A stretch of 64,000 nucleotides of DNA from Aquimarina mytili (GTDB lineage: Bacteria; Bacteroidota; Bacteroidia; Flavobacteriales; Flavobacteriaceae), in NCBI RefSeq assembly GCF_016735115.1, contig NZ_JAERQJ010000002.1, positions 310,001-374,000 of the forward strand. Reading direction: 5' to 3'. Positions 53,461 to 63,122 of the stretch are shown one piece after another (position 1 is the first letter of the stretch; each line of letters opens with the position of its first letter). Under the pieces are notes generated by a model, which was not told the DNA's origin, made no database searches, and saw nothing but the letters and a program-made list of their open reading frames with translations. The translations under genes were made by a program, and so were the position numbers.

Positions 53461-55911
53461 TTAAAGTTTTTTGGCATTTTTGACTTTAGTCTTTGTTAAT
53501 GCTAACTGTAAAACATCTCCCATATCTTTTACGTAATGAAATTTCAAACCTTTTAGATATTCAGGTTTAATTTCGTCTATATCACGTTTATTATCTGCAC
53601 AAAGCAAAATCTCCTTTATATGTGCTCTCTTGGCCGCAAGGATTTTTTCTTTTATCCCTCCAACTGGAAGTACTTTACCTCTTAGTGTAATTTCACCAGT
53701 CATGGCAAGGCTTTTCTTCACTTTTCGCTGCGTAAATAGAGAAACTAAAGACGTAAGCATAGTTACCCCTGCGCTAGGTCCATCTTTAGGCGTAGCGCCT
53801 TCAGGTACATGAATATGCACATTATATTTGCCAAAAATATCTGGATTAATACCTAATTCATCTGCATTCGCTTTTATATACTCCATTGCAATAGTTGCAG
53901 ACTCTTTCATTACTTTACCTAGATTACCGGTAATGGTAAGGTTACCTTTACCTTTAGACAAGATTGATTCTATAAACAATATATCTCCTCCTACGCTAGT
54001 CCACGCTAATCCTGTAACTACACCTGCAACTTCATTATTTTCATACTTATCACGCTCTAATTTTGGAGCACCTAATACTTCAATAATGTCTTCATTAGTC
54101 ACTTTAATATTATACTTCTCTTCCATCGCTATATTCTTAGCGGCAAAACGAACCATTTTGGCGATTTGTTTTTCTAAACCTCTCACCCCAGATTCTCTAG
54201 TATAACCTTCTACTATTTTTTCGAGTTGTGGTTTCGCAATTTTTAAATGAGAAGTATCTAAGCCATGTTCTTCTAACTGTTTTGGTAAAAGATGTTGCTT
54301 TGCAATCTCTACTTTCTCTTCAATAGTATATCCTGTTACATTAATGATCTCCATACGATCTCTTAATGCAGGTTGTATCGTTCCTAAACTATTAGAAGTA
54401 GCAATAAACATTACCTTGGATAGATCGAATCCCATTTCGAGGAAATTATCATGAAACTCTGAATTCTGTTCAGGGTCTAAAACCTCTAACAAGGCCGAAG
54501 AAGGATCTCCTTGATTACCTACAGACAATTTATCAATTTCATCTAAAACAAATACCGGATTACTAGTGCCAGCTTTTTTAAGACTTTGTATAATCCTACC
54601 CGGCATTGCACCGATATATGTTTTTCTATGACCTCTTATTTCAGCTTCATCTCTTAGTCCTCCTAATGAAATTCTTACATATTCTCTACCAAGTGCTTCC
54701 GCTATAGATTTACCCAAGGATGTTTTACCAACACCTGGTGGGCCATACAAACAAAGAATTGGAGATTTCATATCATTACGAAGCTTAAGTACAGCCAGGT
54801 ATTCTATGATACGTCGTTTAACTTCATCTAATCCATAATGATCTCTGTCTAATACCTTTTTAGCGCGTTTTAGGTCAAACTTATCTGTACTAAACTCGTT
54901 CCATGGTAAATCCAGGAATAAATCCAGGTAATTGCGTTGTATAGAATACTCAGCAACTTGTGGATTCATACGTTGCATTTTGGCCAACTCTTTGTCAAAA
55001 TGCTTTTGTATTTTTTCATCCCATTTTTTATCCTTACTGCGTACGCGCATCTCTTCTAACTCATCTTCATGAGATACTCCACCAAGTTCTTCCTGAATAG
55101 TTTTCATTTGTTGATGCAAGAAATATTCGCGTTGCTGCTGGCTCATATCGTGTTGCACTTTACTCTGAATAACATTTTTGAGTTCTAATTTCTGAAACTC
55201 AACATTCATGAACTTAAGAGTAGCTAATGCTCTTTCTTTTAAATCGTTAATTTCTAACAATTTTTGTTTTTCTTCAACAGGAAGATTAAGATTAGAGGAC
55301 ACAAAATTGATTAAAAAAGAATTGCTTTCGATATTCTTAATTGCAAATGATGCTTCTGAAGGAATATTTGGGCTTTCTTTAATAATTTCTAATGCAAGAT
55401 CTTTAATCGAGTCAATTATAGCTCCAAACTCTTTGTTTTCTTTAACAGGTCTTGCTTCAGGTACTTCACTAACTTTGGCTTTGATATATGGATTTTCTTC
55501 AACGATTTCATTAATTTCAAATCGTTTTTTTCCTTGTAGAATTACTGTAGTGTTTCCGTCAGGCATTTTTAACACCCTTAGAATACGAGCCACTACACCT
55601 ACTCTATTAATATCTTTTAATGTTGGGTTTTCTACTCCTTCTTCTTTTTGAGAAACTACTCCAATAGTTTTAGTTCCATTATTAGCTTCGTTAAGAAGCT
55701 TAATAGATTTATCTCTACCCGCAGTAATCGGAATAACTACACCAGGAAACAAAACAGTATTTCGCAACGGTAATATAGGCAAGATCTCTGGTAAATCTTC
55801 TTTAGCAATTTCCTCTTCATCTTCTGGAGTTAACAAAGGAATCAATTCTGCATCTTGATCTATCTCCTGAAATGACAAACTGTCAAGCGATGTAAATTTG
55901 GTTTTTGTCAT
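53461..55911 (-). CDS. lon: ATP-dependent Lon protease
   Basis: 816-residue LonA-type protease. The N-terminal substrate domain (about 40-240, [19 protein letters not shown]) is followed by the AAA module with Walker [10 protein letters not shown] near residue 390 and the sensor region, and by the protease domain with the Ser/Lys dyad (GPSAGVTM, Ser about 710). It degrades misfolded and regulatory proteins in the cytoplasm. An acidic N-terminal extension ([15 protein letters not shown]) is typical of Bacteroidota Lon. Convergent with the MreB-like gene. Confidence 0.96.
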   Translation of the reverse strand: MTKTKFTSLDSLSFQEIDQDAELIPLLTPEDEEEIAKEDLPEILPILPLRNTVLFPGVVIPITAGRDKSIKLLNEANNGTKTIGVVSQKEEGVENPTLKDINRVGVVARILRVLKMPDGNTTVILQGKKRFEINEIVEENPYIKAKVSEVPEARPVKENKEFGAIIDSIKDLALEIIKESPNIPSEASFAIKNIESNSFLINFVSSNLNLPVEEKQKLLEINDLKERALATLKFMNVEFQKLELKNVIQSKVQHDMSQQQREYFLHQQMKTIQEELGGVSHEDELEEMRVRSKDKKWDEKIQKHFDKELAKMQRMNPQVAEYSIQRNYLDLFLDLPWNEFSTDKFDLKRAKKVLDRDHYGLDEVKRRIIEYLAVLKLRNDMKSPILCLYGPPGVGKTSLGKSIAEALGREYVRISLGGLRDEAEIRGHRKTYIGAMPGRIIQSLKKAGTSNPVFVLDEIDKLSVGNQGDPSSALLEVLDPEQNSEFHDNFLEMGFDLSKVMFIATSNSLGTIQPALRDRMEIINVTGYTIEEKVEIAKQHLLPKQLEEHGLDTSHLKIAKPQLEKIVEGYTRESGVRGLEKQIAKMVRFAAKNIAMEEKYNIKVTNEDIIEVLGAPKLERDKYENNEVAGVVTGLAWTSVGGDILFIESILSKGKGNLTITGNLGKVMKESATIAMEYIKANADELGINPDIFGKYNVHIHVPEGATPKDGPSAGVTMLTSLVSLFTQRKVKKSLAMTGEITLRGKVLPVGGIKEKILAAKRAHIKEILLCADNKRDIDEIKPEYLKGLKFHYVKDMGDVLQLALTKTKVKNAKKL

Positions 55912-56132
55912 ATGTATATCTAAAAGTCATTTTGTCACTACAACAAATAACTATTCTTTTTTAAATTAATATAAGCTATATAAAAAACCTTATATAACCT
56001 ACTAAAACAGCAAGTTCTTTATGGTTTCTGTATTTATATTTCAATTGTTATGCCATAAACTTTAAAAAAAATATTTTAAAACTGTAACAAAACCATTCAA
56101 TCTATATCTTTATGTAAAAGAAAATTATTTTT

Positions 56133-56681
56133 TTGACACTAACCCAACTAAATACAGAGCAATTAATAGCTAAATGCCGCAAGCAGGATCAAAATGCTCA
56201 GCTAGAAATTTATAATCGCTATTATAAAGCAATGTATAATACTGCCCTGAGGATTTTAAAAAACTCGGCAGAGGCAGAAGATATAATGCAAGAGGCTTTT
56301 TTAACCGCTTTTACAAAATTGCCTATGCTAACAGAAGATAAAATGTTTGGGGCCTGGTTAAAAAAAATAGTTATCAATTCGAGTTTAACCGCATCAAGAA
56401 AGAATGATATACATCGTGAGGTTTCATTAGAAATAGTCGAGTATTCCCTTTCAGAAGATGATGGAATTACAGAAGAAGATTTAAATAATGTAAAAGCAAA
56501 TACAATATTAAGTACAATACATCAACTAAAAGATAGCTATAGCACTGCATTGTCACTACACTTTATAGAAGGGTATGATTATGAAGAAATCTGTCAAATA
56601 ATGAATATATCATATTCTAATTGTCGTACGCTTATTTCGCGCGCAAAAGAAAGCTTACGAAAAAAAATACAATTTGTATGA
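56133..56681 (+). CDS. ECF-type RNA polymerase sigma factor with a TTG start
   Basis: 182 residues. Sigma region 2 covers about 25-90 (YYKAMYNTALRILKNSAEAEDIMQEAFLTAFTKL shortened here) and region 4 about 130-178 (YSTALSLHFIEGYDYEEICQIM, with SNCRTLISRAKESLRKK). No ATG lies between an upstream stop (ATG-TAA at 56112-56117) and the conserved start, so TTG 56133 is taken. Its TGA overlaps the ATG of the next gene (56678-56681), the usual arrangement of an ECF sigma and its anti-sigma factor. A possible ECF-like element, TGTAAC about 45 bases upstream, may allow autoregulation. Confidence 0.9.
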   Translation: MTLTQLNTEQLIAKCRKQDQNAQLEIYNRYYKAMYNTALRILKNSAEAEDIMQEAFLTAFTKLPMLTEDKMFGAWLKKIVINSSLTASRKNDIHREVSLEIVEYSLSEDDGITEEDLNNVKANTILSTIHQLKDSYSTALSLHFIEGYDYEEICQIMNISYSNCRTLISRAKESLRKKIQFV

Positions 56682-57238
56682 AAGAGGATAAAGTAGATCA
56701 ATTATTTAAACGTATGCAAGATCAATTAGACATACATGAACCTTCTGCTGATCATCAACTAAGGTTTTTAGAAAAATTGCAACAACAAAATAAAGTAATA
56801 CCGTTGCAACCTAAAAAACGAAATTGGTATAAAGCTTTCGCTATTGCAGCTTCAATAGCAGTTCTGTTTGGAATAGCATTTACAATGCTACCGTCAAACA
56901 CTTCTACAGAAGCTGAACTAGCAAGTGTTTCTCCTCAAATGCAAGAGACACAAAGTTTTTTCACTTCGGCCATTCAAATACAATTAGAAGAAATCAATAA
57001 AGTTTCTTCAGAAGAAACTAAAGAGTTAGTAACAGATGCTATGAAGCAAATAGCAAAACTAGAATCTGATTACGAAACTTTAAAAGAAGACCTTGTTCGT
57101 AGCGAAAATGATAAACGCGTAATCAGTGCTATGATCAAAAATTTTCAGAAGCGTGCAAATCTATTAGAAGAAGTGCTTCAAAAAATCAATGAAATTAATG
57201 AATATAAATTATCAAAAAATGAAAACTCTATACTATAA
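56678..57238 (+). CDS. Putative anti-sigma factor (single-pass membrane protein)
   Basis: 186 residues from ATG 56678, overlapping the sigma stop by four bases. The cytoplasmic N-terminal part (about 1-45) would bind the sigma factor; one membrane helix is clear at about 50-70 (WYKAFAIAASIAVLFGIAF), and the outer part (about 80-186) is a long helical, coiled-coil-like segment rich in Glu and Lys. No zinc-binding HxxxCxxC motif was seen, so it is not a classical ZAS domain. The reading ends 20 bases inside the next gene. Confidence 0.75.
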   Translation: MKEDKVDQLFKRMQDQLDIHEPSADHQLRFLEKLQQQNKVIPLQPKKRNWYKAFAIAASIAVLFGIAFTMLPSNTSTEAELASVSPQMQETQSFFTSAIQIQLEEINKVSSEETKELVTDAMKQIAKLESDYETLKEDLVRSENDKRVISAMIKNFQKRANLLEEVLQKINEINEYKLSKNENSIL

Positions 57239-58313
57239 AATATTTCTACTTTTATTTCTGCCCTTACTAGGACTTGCTAATAATCATGGCGATTTAAAGG
57301 GGAAATATACCAAAGAAAAAACCTTAAAAAAGGAATTCTCGGTAAATAAAGATGCGTTATTAAAAATCAGTAATGATTATGGCAATTTAGATATCACTTC
57401 TTGGAATGAAAACCGTATTGTTATGGAAATTAGTATCAAAGTAAGTGGTAATAACGAGGAAAAAGTAATCAAAAAACTAGAATCTATTGATGTAGAATTT
57501 GAAGCCTCTTCTCAAATGGTTAGTGCTACCACTACATTTAGTAAAAACAATAGTTCTTGGTGGGATAAATGGACCAGTGGCTGGAGCAATGGTCTCAATA
57601 TGAAAATTAACTATACGGTAAAAGTTCCTATTACAAACAAGGTAGACCTCAATAATGACTATGGTAATATAACCTTGGATAAAATTGAAGGCAATGCAAA
57701 AATTAATTGTGACTATGGTCAAATCATAGTTGGAGAGCTATTGGCAAACGACAATTATATCAATATAGATTATACTAATAATAGCTCTATAAAATATATG
57801 AAAACCGGTAAGATCAATGCTGACTATTCTGATCTAGAAATTGGAAATGGTGATGAAATTGACCTAAATGCAGATTACACAAAATCAAAATTTAAATCGG
57901 TGAAGCACTTAAACTACAATTGTGACTATGGTAGTTTATCAATTGAGAATGCTGATAAGGTTTTTGGGGATTCGGACTATGTAGGGATTAGGATTGGAAG
58001 TATCTCTGAAGACTTGAGTATCACTTCCTCATACGGTTCTATAGATGTGCAAGCGTTACAATCTTCTTTTAAAAATGTTACTATTAAAAGTAATTATACG
58101 GGCGTAGAAATAGGATATGAAAATGATTGTAATTTTAACTTCGATATTAAAACATCATATGGAGGCATTAATGTTGATGAAAGCATCAATGTTCAGAAAA
58201 AATACGTAAAAAGCTCCAAAAAAGATTATCAAGGCTATCACGGCAAAGCGGATAGCGGAGGAACCGTTACTATTTCTTCAAGTTACGGAGGAATCAAGTT
58301 ACGACAAAACTAA
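57219..58313 (+). CDS. Exported DYG-repeat beta-solenoid protein
   Basis: 364 residues from ATG 57219, which begins a signal peptide (MKTLYYKIFLLLFLPLLGLA) and overlaps the anti-sigma gene by 20 bases. The mature protein repeats a short strand motif of the form [N/S/D]-[D/S]-Y-[G/S/T]-x-[I/L/V]-x-[V/I/L] at least eleven times, for example NNDYGNITL, NCDYGQIIV, NADYSDLEI, TSSYGSIDV and SSSYGGIKL. The spacing of about 16-28 residues suggests a stacked beta-solenoid, as in DUF4097-type adhesin-like proteins. Its place behind an ECF sigma/anti-sigma pair makes it a likely regulated product or an envelope sensor of that pair. Confidence 0.8.
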   Translation: MKTLYYKIFLLLFLPLLGLANNHGDLKGKYTKEKTLKKEFSVNKDALLKISNDYGNLDITSWNENRIVMEISIKVSGNNEEKVIKKLESIDVEFEASSQMVSATTTFSKNNSSWWDKWTSGWSNGLNMKINYTVKVPITNKVDLNNDYGNITLDKIEGNAKINCDYGQIIVGELLANDNYINIDYTNNSSIKYMKTGKINADYSDLEIGNGDEIDLNADYTKSKFKSVKHLNYNCDYGSLSIENADKVFGDSDYVGIRIGSISEDLSITSSYGSIDVQALQSSFKNVTIKSNYTGVEIGYENDCNFNFDIKTSYGGINVDESINVQKKYVKSSKKDYQGYHGKADSGGTVTISSSYGGIKLRQN

Positions 58314-58352
58314 TTAAGAAAACACAACATTAATTCACTAATATTCAATCAA

Positions 58353-59087
58353 ATGAGAACAGCAATAATAATTTTAAGTATCCTAATGAGCATTACAACT
58401 TCTTTACATGCGCAATGGTGGGGAAACGGGAAAAAAATAAGCGGTAATGGTGAAATGGCGACAAAAAACAGGAACATTTCTGATTATGATGTCATCAAGT
58501 TAAAAGGAAGCCTGGATGTATCATTAGTTTCTGGTACAGAGGGAGAAATAAAAATTGAAGGCGAAAGTAACCTTATAGAATATGTACTTACTGAAGTAGA
58601 GGATGGTGTTTTAAAAATTTATGTGAAGAAAGGGTATTACCTAAAAGTTTCTAAAGGTAAAAAACTTTTGGTAACGGTTCCGTTTAAGGATATAAGCAAA
58701 GTAACCTTATCAGGGTCTGGTGATATTTATAGTTCAGACACCATAAAAGCTACAAATTTTAAGACTGGAATATCTGGATCTGGTGACATAAAACTTAACG
58801 TAGAAGCACAATCTACCGAAGGGTATGTAACTGGAAGCGGAGATCTATCTTTAAGCGGAGCTTCAGAAAGTTTTGATTGTAAAGTTACGGGATCTGGTGA
58901 TCTTGAAGCGTATCAACTAAAAGCCAAAGAAGTAGTTGCTTCGGTAACAGGATCAGGAGACATACATGTTACCGCAACATCATCTATTAAAGCTAGAATA
59001 ACCGGATCTGGAGATATATTATACAAAGGAAACCCTGAACTAGAAGACAAGAAAGTATCAGGATCTGGAGATATTACAAGACAGTAA
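58353..59087 (+). CDS. Head GIN domain (DUF2807) protein with seven GSGD repeats
   Basis: 244 residues with a signal peptide (about 1-21, ending LHAQ). After an N-terminal strand region (DVIKLKGSLDVSLVSG) seven G-S-G-D motifs follow, for example LSGSGDIYS, ISGSGDIKL, VTGSGDLSL, VTGSGDLEA, VTGSGDIHV, ITGSGDILY and VSGSGDITR, spaced about 17-22 residues. This is the DUF2807 pattern of a right-handed beta-helix. It closes the sigma/anti-sigma/repeat-protein unit and is followed by a terminator. Confidence 0.88.
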   Translation: MRTAIIILSILMSITTSLHAQWWGNGKKISGNGEMATKNRNISDYDVIKLKGSLDVSLVSGTEGEIKIEGESNLIEYVLTEVEDGVLKIYVKKGYYLKVSKGKKLLVTVPFKDISKVTLSGSGDIYSSDTIKATNFKTGISGSGDIKLNVEAQSTEGYVTGSGDLSLSGASESFDCKVTGSGDLEAYQLKAKEVVASVTGSGDIHVTATSSIKARITGSGDILYKGNPELEDKKVSGSGDITRQ

Positions 59088-59111
59088 CGGTCATAGAATT
59101 AAATTATAATT

Positions 59112-59151
59112 AAACTGTTTAGCGCTTCTCGGTTGCTAAACAGTTTTTTTT
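59112..59151 (+). terminator. Terminator of the sigma-factor operon
   Basis: Arms aaactgtttagc (59112-59123) and gctaaacagttt (59135-59146), 12 bp perfect with an 11-base loop, followed by T run, 24 bases after the last stop codon. Confidence 0.92.
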
Positions 59152-59233
59152 ATGCATATTAATCGCTATTTTTACAATACTTACTAGATTTTGTAGTAAG
59201 GTATTATTTAATTCACCCCAATCAATAATTGCA

Positions 59234-59971
59234 TTGCTGTTTTTAAACAAGAAAGAAATTCCATTTAGTGAGATTGTTCCTGAAAATTATGTTGATATTC
59301 ATTCACATTTACTTCCCGGAATAGATGATGGGGTTAAAACGGTATATCAATCTGCATATATCATAGAACAGTTTGAAAAGATTGGTGTAAAAAAAATAAT
59401 TACTACTCCGCATGTCATACAAGAAATATGGCCCAATACATCGCAAATCATACTTGATAAGTTAGAGCAATTAAAAATAATTCTTCCAACTTTAGGAATA
59501 AACAATATTACGTTACAGGCTAGTGCCGAATATATGATGGACGACTTATTCTATCAAAGAATAAAAGAAAACGATATTATTCCGCTACATAAAAATTACA
59601 TTCTGGTAGAAATGTCAACTTTTAATGTACCTATTAATCTAAATGAAATCATATTTGAAATAAAACTAGCTGGTTACACTCCTATTTTAGCACATCCTGA
59701 ACGTTATATGTTTTATAACAATGACTTAAAGAAGTTTGATGACCTAAAAGAAGCTGGGTTTCTATTTCAGTTGAACTTATTATCGCTAACAGGATACTAT
59801 GGAGATCATATAAAAGCTTTTGCTAAAAAGCCAATAGAACACAATTATATCGATTTTACTGGTACAGATGTCCATAATTACCACCAATTAGGAATACTTG
59901 AAAAAGGTTTTAATCCAAACGTTTCTAAGAAAATCAATTCTTTAATGAAAAACAACTGTGTTTTCTCTTAA
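59234..59971 (+). CDS. CpsB/YwqE-type tyrosine-protein phosphatase (PHP fold), TTG start
   Basis: 245-residue metal-dependent phosphatase that in other bacteria removes phosphate from the C-terminal tyrosines of Wzc-like kinases. The PHP motif VDIHSHLLPGIDDG is near residues 17-30; further metal ligands fit TTPHVIQE, ASAEYMMDD, LAHPERY and TGTDVHNY. No ATG precedes this motif in frame, so TTG 59234 is used. It runs head-on into the kinase gene it probably serves; their stop codons overlap (59968-59971). Confidence 0.9.
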   Translation: MLFLNKKEIPFSEIVPENYVDIHSHLLPGIDDGVKTVYQSAYIIEQFEKIGVKKIITTPHVIQEIWPNTSQIILDKLEQLKIILPTLGINNITLQASAEYMMDDLFYQRIKENDIIPLHKNYILVEMSTFNVPINLNEIIFEIKLAGYTPILAHPERYMFYNNDLKKFDDLKEAGFLFQLNLLSLTGYYGDHIKAFAKKPIEHNYIDFTGTDVHNYHQLGILEKGFNPNVSKKINSLMKNNCVFS

Positions 59972-62325
59972 TTCTTTTTACCGTAACCGTACCCATAATT
60001 ATACCCTGCTTGATTTCCAGCGGCATTAAGTAATACAGCTACATTTGGCAATCTTTTGTCTCTGTAGAAATTTTCAGGCATTTGTAAGACTCTCTTATCT
60101 GTATAATTTTCTCGTACTATGTATATACTTAGGTCTGAAAAATGACTAATCAAAAGTGTATCAGCCACTAAACTAACTGGAGCCGTATCTACTACTATGT
60201 AATCATATTTACTCTCTAAATACTTAAACATTTTTTCAACTCTTGGTTGCATTAACAATTCTGCAGGATTTGGCGGTATCGCACCCGATGGAATAATGTC
60301 GAATAAGTCTTTATCTCTATCCGAATAGATTACATCTTCTGGCGTTAACGCATCATTCATGATATAATTGGTTAATCCCTTAGTATCTTTTCCGTTAGGT
60401 AAATCTAAAAACTTATGAAATTTAGGATCTCTTAAATCCGTTCCTAAGTAGACAACTTTATTACCAGAAATTGCTAATATTTTGGCCAAATTAGAAGAAA
60501 TTAATGTTTTCCCCTCTCCAGAAATTGTAGAGGTAACAAAAATAACCTTCCCCATGCTTTTATTTGTACCGGCCATCAAGAAACCAAGATTTGTTCTTAA
60601 AATCCTAAATGCTTCAGCAATTGAAGATCTGTCGTTTTGAGAAATAACAATTCTTTTCTTAGATTTAACCTTAGGTATAGAGCCAATAATTGGCATAGAA
60701 AGCACTTTTTCCAAATCCTCTCTAGAACTTACCTTCACATTAAACAAATCAGATAAATAAATAACCATAAAAGGTAAAAGTAAACCAAGAAATAATGCCC
60801 CGGCATATATTACTTTTCTGTTTGGAGATATAGGATATGATCCCAAAGTAGATGCTTTATCAATTACTCTGGCATTAGATAGTGTAACATGACTCGTTAT
60901 CTGGGCCTCTTCTCTCTTTTGCAACAAGTAAAGATAAAGTTGTTCTTTAATTGTTTGTTCTCTTTCTATAACTCTTACTTCCTTTTCTCGTATTGGAGCA
61001 CTATACAACTGACCACTAAAATATTTGTCTTGTGTTCTAAGACTATTTAATTGAATATTAATTGAGCTTTTTAAACTATTTAAACTTCCGATTAAAACTT
61101 GTCGTAGGCCATCAATTTGCTGATCAATATTTACAACAACTGGATTTTGCACACTTGACGTTTTTAACAATCGTTTACGCTGCAGGATCAGTCCATTATA
61201 TCGAGATACTGTGGTCGAAATTGTAGCATCGTCAAACCCCAAATTTGCAGGAACCAGATCAAATCTCCCATCCTGACTCAATACAAATCTACGCATAGAT
61301 TCTATTAAATTAAGCTGAGTATTTAATTGCGCAATTTGTTGAACATTTCTTGTATCGATATCTGCAACTCTTTGCGTTTGGGCACTAATATCACTTGTTA
61401 AACCGTAACGAGATAAGTAGCCTGCCGCCTCATCATCAACTTCGGATAAGTCACCAGAAATAAGATTCAATCGTTCATTAATAAAATCAGCAGTACGTGC
61501 CGATATTTGTTTCTTATTTTCTATCGTAGCCTTATTATATTCTTCGACTAGATTATTAATGATATCTTTTGCTTTTTCTTTAACTGGATCGTTTAAAGAA
61601 AGTTTAACCGTAGACGAGTTTTTAAGAGGCAAAATCAATAACTTATTCCTGTATGCTTCAGTTACTAAGTTAACCGGAGTAATCTTAATTTTAATAATCT
61701 TTCCGATACTTGATTCTATATCATCAATGCTTGGTGTAATTACAATATCACCAATACTTTTATCATTTACTGTATTACCAAAGGCATGGCCACTTAATAA
61801 TTTACCTTTTTCATCAAGAAATGAAAAAGATGTATTTGAGTCTATTCTAACATGAAATACTCTAGACTTGGTATGGACAATGGAATCATGTGATAAAAAG
61901 TTGATCTCTACCAAAGATTTTGGATAATTTTCTATCTCTAATATTCTACCTTCAGAGAAATATCGAACATTAAGCTTCAAATTATTAACAACATTTGTAA
62001 TTAATGTTCTTGATTTAATAATTTGAACTTCATTAGATATAGTACTTTGCGTGTTATTTACAAGTCCTAAATCCTTAAAAGCTGCAAGTTCGGATTCGCT
62101 AATGTTATCATCTTGGGATATCATTATGGTAGATGAGATATTATACTGTGGAATAGTATATCTAACTTTAAGGTAAGCTAACGCCACAAAGATTGTAACG
62201 CTAAGAGCAAACCAATACCATTTTTTTAGATATTTTATAATTTGATCTCTTAGATTAAACCCAAATCCTGATGTTGCCTTAAATTCGTTATTTACAACTG
62301 GTGTGTTATTATTATTGGTAATCAT
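59968..62325 (-). CDS. Wzc-type polysaccharide co-polymerase/tyrosine autokinase
   Basis: 785-residue inner-membrane protein controlling polysaccharide chain length and export. An N-terminal Wzz domain follows the first membrane helix (about 35-53), long coiled-coil and GNVR-like parts span about 260-480, a second helix lies at about 510-530, and the cytoplasmic bacterial-tyrosine-kinase domain has Walker A SGEGKT near residue 603 and Walker B DYIVVDTAP. The tail NYGYGYGKKN carries the autophosphorylated tyrosine cluster. It follows the wza-like gene by five bases and probably works with the phosphatase at 59234. Confidence 0.93.
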   Translation of the reverse strand: MITNNNNTPVVNNEFKATSGFGFNLRDQIIKYLKKWYWFALSVTIFVALAYLKVRYTIPQYNISSTIMISQDDNISESELAAFKDLGLVNNTQSTISNEVQIIKSRTLITNVVNNLKLNVRYFSEGRILEIENYPKSLVEINFLSHDSIVHTKSRVFHVRIDSNTSFSFLDEKGKLLSGHAFGNTVNDKSIGDIVITPSIDDIESSIGKIIKIKITPVNLVTEAYRNKLLILPLKNSSTVKLSLNDPVKEKAKDIINNLVEEYNKATIENKKQISARTADFINERLNLISGDLSEVDDEAAGYLSRYGLTSDISAQTQRVADIDTRNVQQIAQLNTQLNLIESMRRFVLSQDGRFDLVPANLGFDDATISTTVSRYNGLILQRKRLLKTSSVQNPVVVNIDQQIDGLRQVLIGSLNSLKSSINIQLNSLRTQDKYFSGQLYSAPIREKEVRVIEREQTIKEQLYLYLLQKREEAQITSHVTLSNARVIDKASTLGSYPISPNRKVIYAGALFLGLLLPFMVIYLSDLFNVKVSSREDLEKVLSMPIIGSIPKVKSKKRIVISQNDRSSIAEAFRILRTNLGFLMAGTNKSMGKVIFVTSTISGEGKTLISSNLAKILAISGNKVVYLGTDLRDPKFHKFLDLPNGKDTKGLTNYIMNDALTPEDVIYSDRDKDLFDIIPSGAIPPNPAELLMQPRVEKMFKYLESKYDYIVVDTAPVSLVADTLLISHFSDLSIYIVRENYTDKRVLQMPENFYRDKRLPNVAVLLNAAGNQAGYNYGYGYGKKN

Positions 62326-62330
62326 GTACT

Positions 62331-63122
62331 TTATCTTATGATCAATCCTATTGTAGTTACGACAACACCAAACAAACTTAAAATAATAGCTAGGGTATTG
62401 CTATTCGCTTTAGACGTTCGTATTTGCGCATTATTTGGTTCAACATAAAGAACATCATTTTGAGCTAAGTAATATACTGGCGACTCAAAAATGGTTTTAG
62501 ACGTAAGATCTACTCTATGGTATGTGTTCACTCCTTCATTTTCTCTAATTACCATCACATTTGCCCTTTTTCCTTTGATTGTTAAATCTCCAGCCATTCC
62601 CAGGGCTTCTATGATTGTTACCCGTTCATTTGGTATTGTATATGCTCCCGGACTACTTACTTCACCTAAAACTGTGATTTTAAAATTTTGAAGCCTAACA
62701 CTCACAATGGGGTCATTAATATAGACTTTCAGTTTTTCTTTAATCATTTCTTTTGCTTCAATACGAGTCAATCCAGAAATCTTTAATTTACCTAAAACAG
62801 GAAAATCGATATTCCCTTCTTCATCGATAAGATACGTAGGTTCGCTAGAACCGCCACCGCCAGATCCAGTACTTCCTCCATTTTCTGCACCACCCGAGAT
62901 AGATGATCCTCCCATAAGATTAAAAGGTCGCGCCGCATCCATATCTGATGCAGAAACTAATATACTAACAATATCATCTACTTTAAAAACAGGAGTAAAA
63001 GAATTGGTTGAAGCAATTTGTTCCAAATTTTCTGAATCCTGAAAATACACTACATCTCCAGGAACCTTACAGGAAAAAACTGAAATTAGCAATAGAAGTA
63101 AAAACAAAAATCTATATCGCAT
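62331..63122 (-). CDS. Wza-type outer-membrane polysaccharide export lipoprotein
   Basis: 263 residues. The lipoprotein signal ends VFSCKVPGD (Cys 18). The polysaccharide export domain (about 40-130, with YLIDEEGNIDFPVLGKLKISG) is followed by a SLBB domain (about 140-215, ITVLGEVSSPGAYTIPN), and a C-terminal membrane helix (about 240-262) ends the protein. It should form the outer-membrane channel for capsule or exopolysaccharide and contact Wzc. A Ser/Gly-rich insertion (residues 73-92) is low-complexity. Confidence 0.93.
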   Translation of the reverse strand: MRYRFLFLLLLLISVFSCKVPGDVVYFQDSENLEQIASTNSFTPVFKVDDIVSILVSASDMDAARPFNLMGGSSISGGAENGGSTGSGGGGSSEPTYLIDEEGNIDFPVLGKLKISGLTRIEAKEMIKEKLKVYINDPIVSVRLQNFKITVLGEVSSPGAYTIPNERVTIIEALGMAGDLTIKGKRANVMVIRENEGVNTYHRVDLTSKTIFESPVYYLAQNDVLYVEPNNAQIRTSKANSNTLAIILSLFGVVVTTIGLIIR

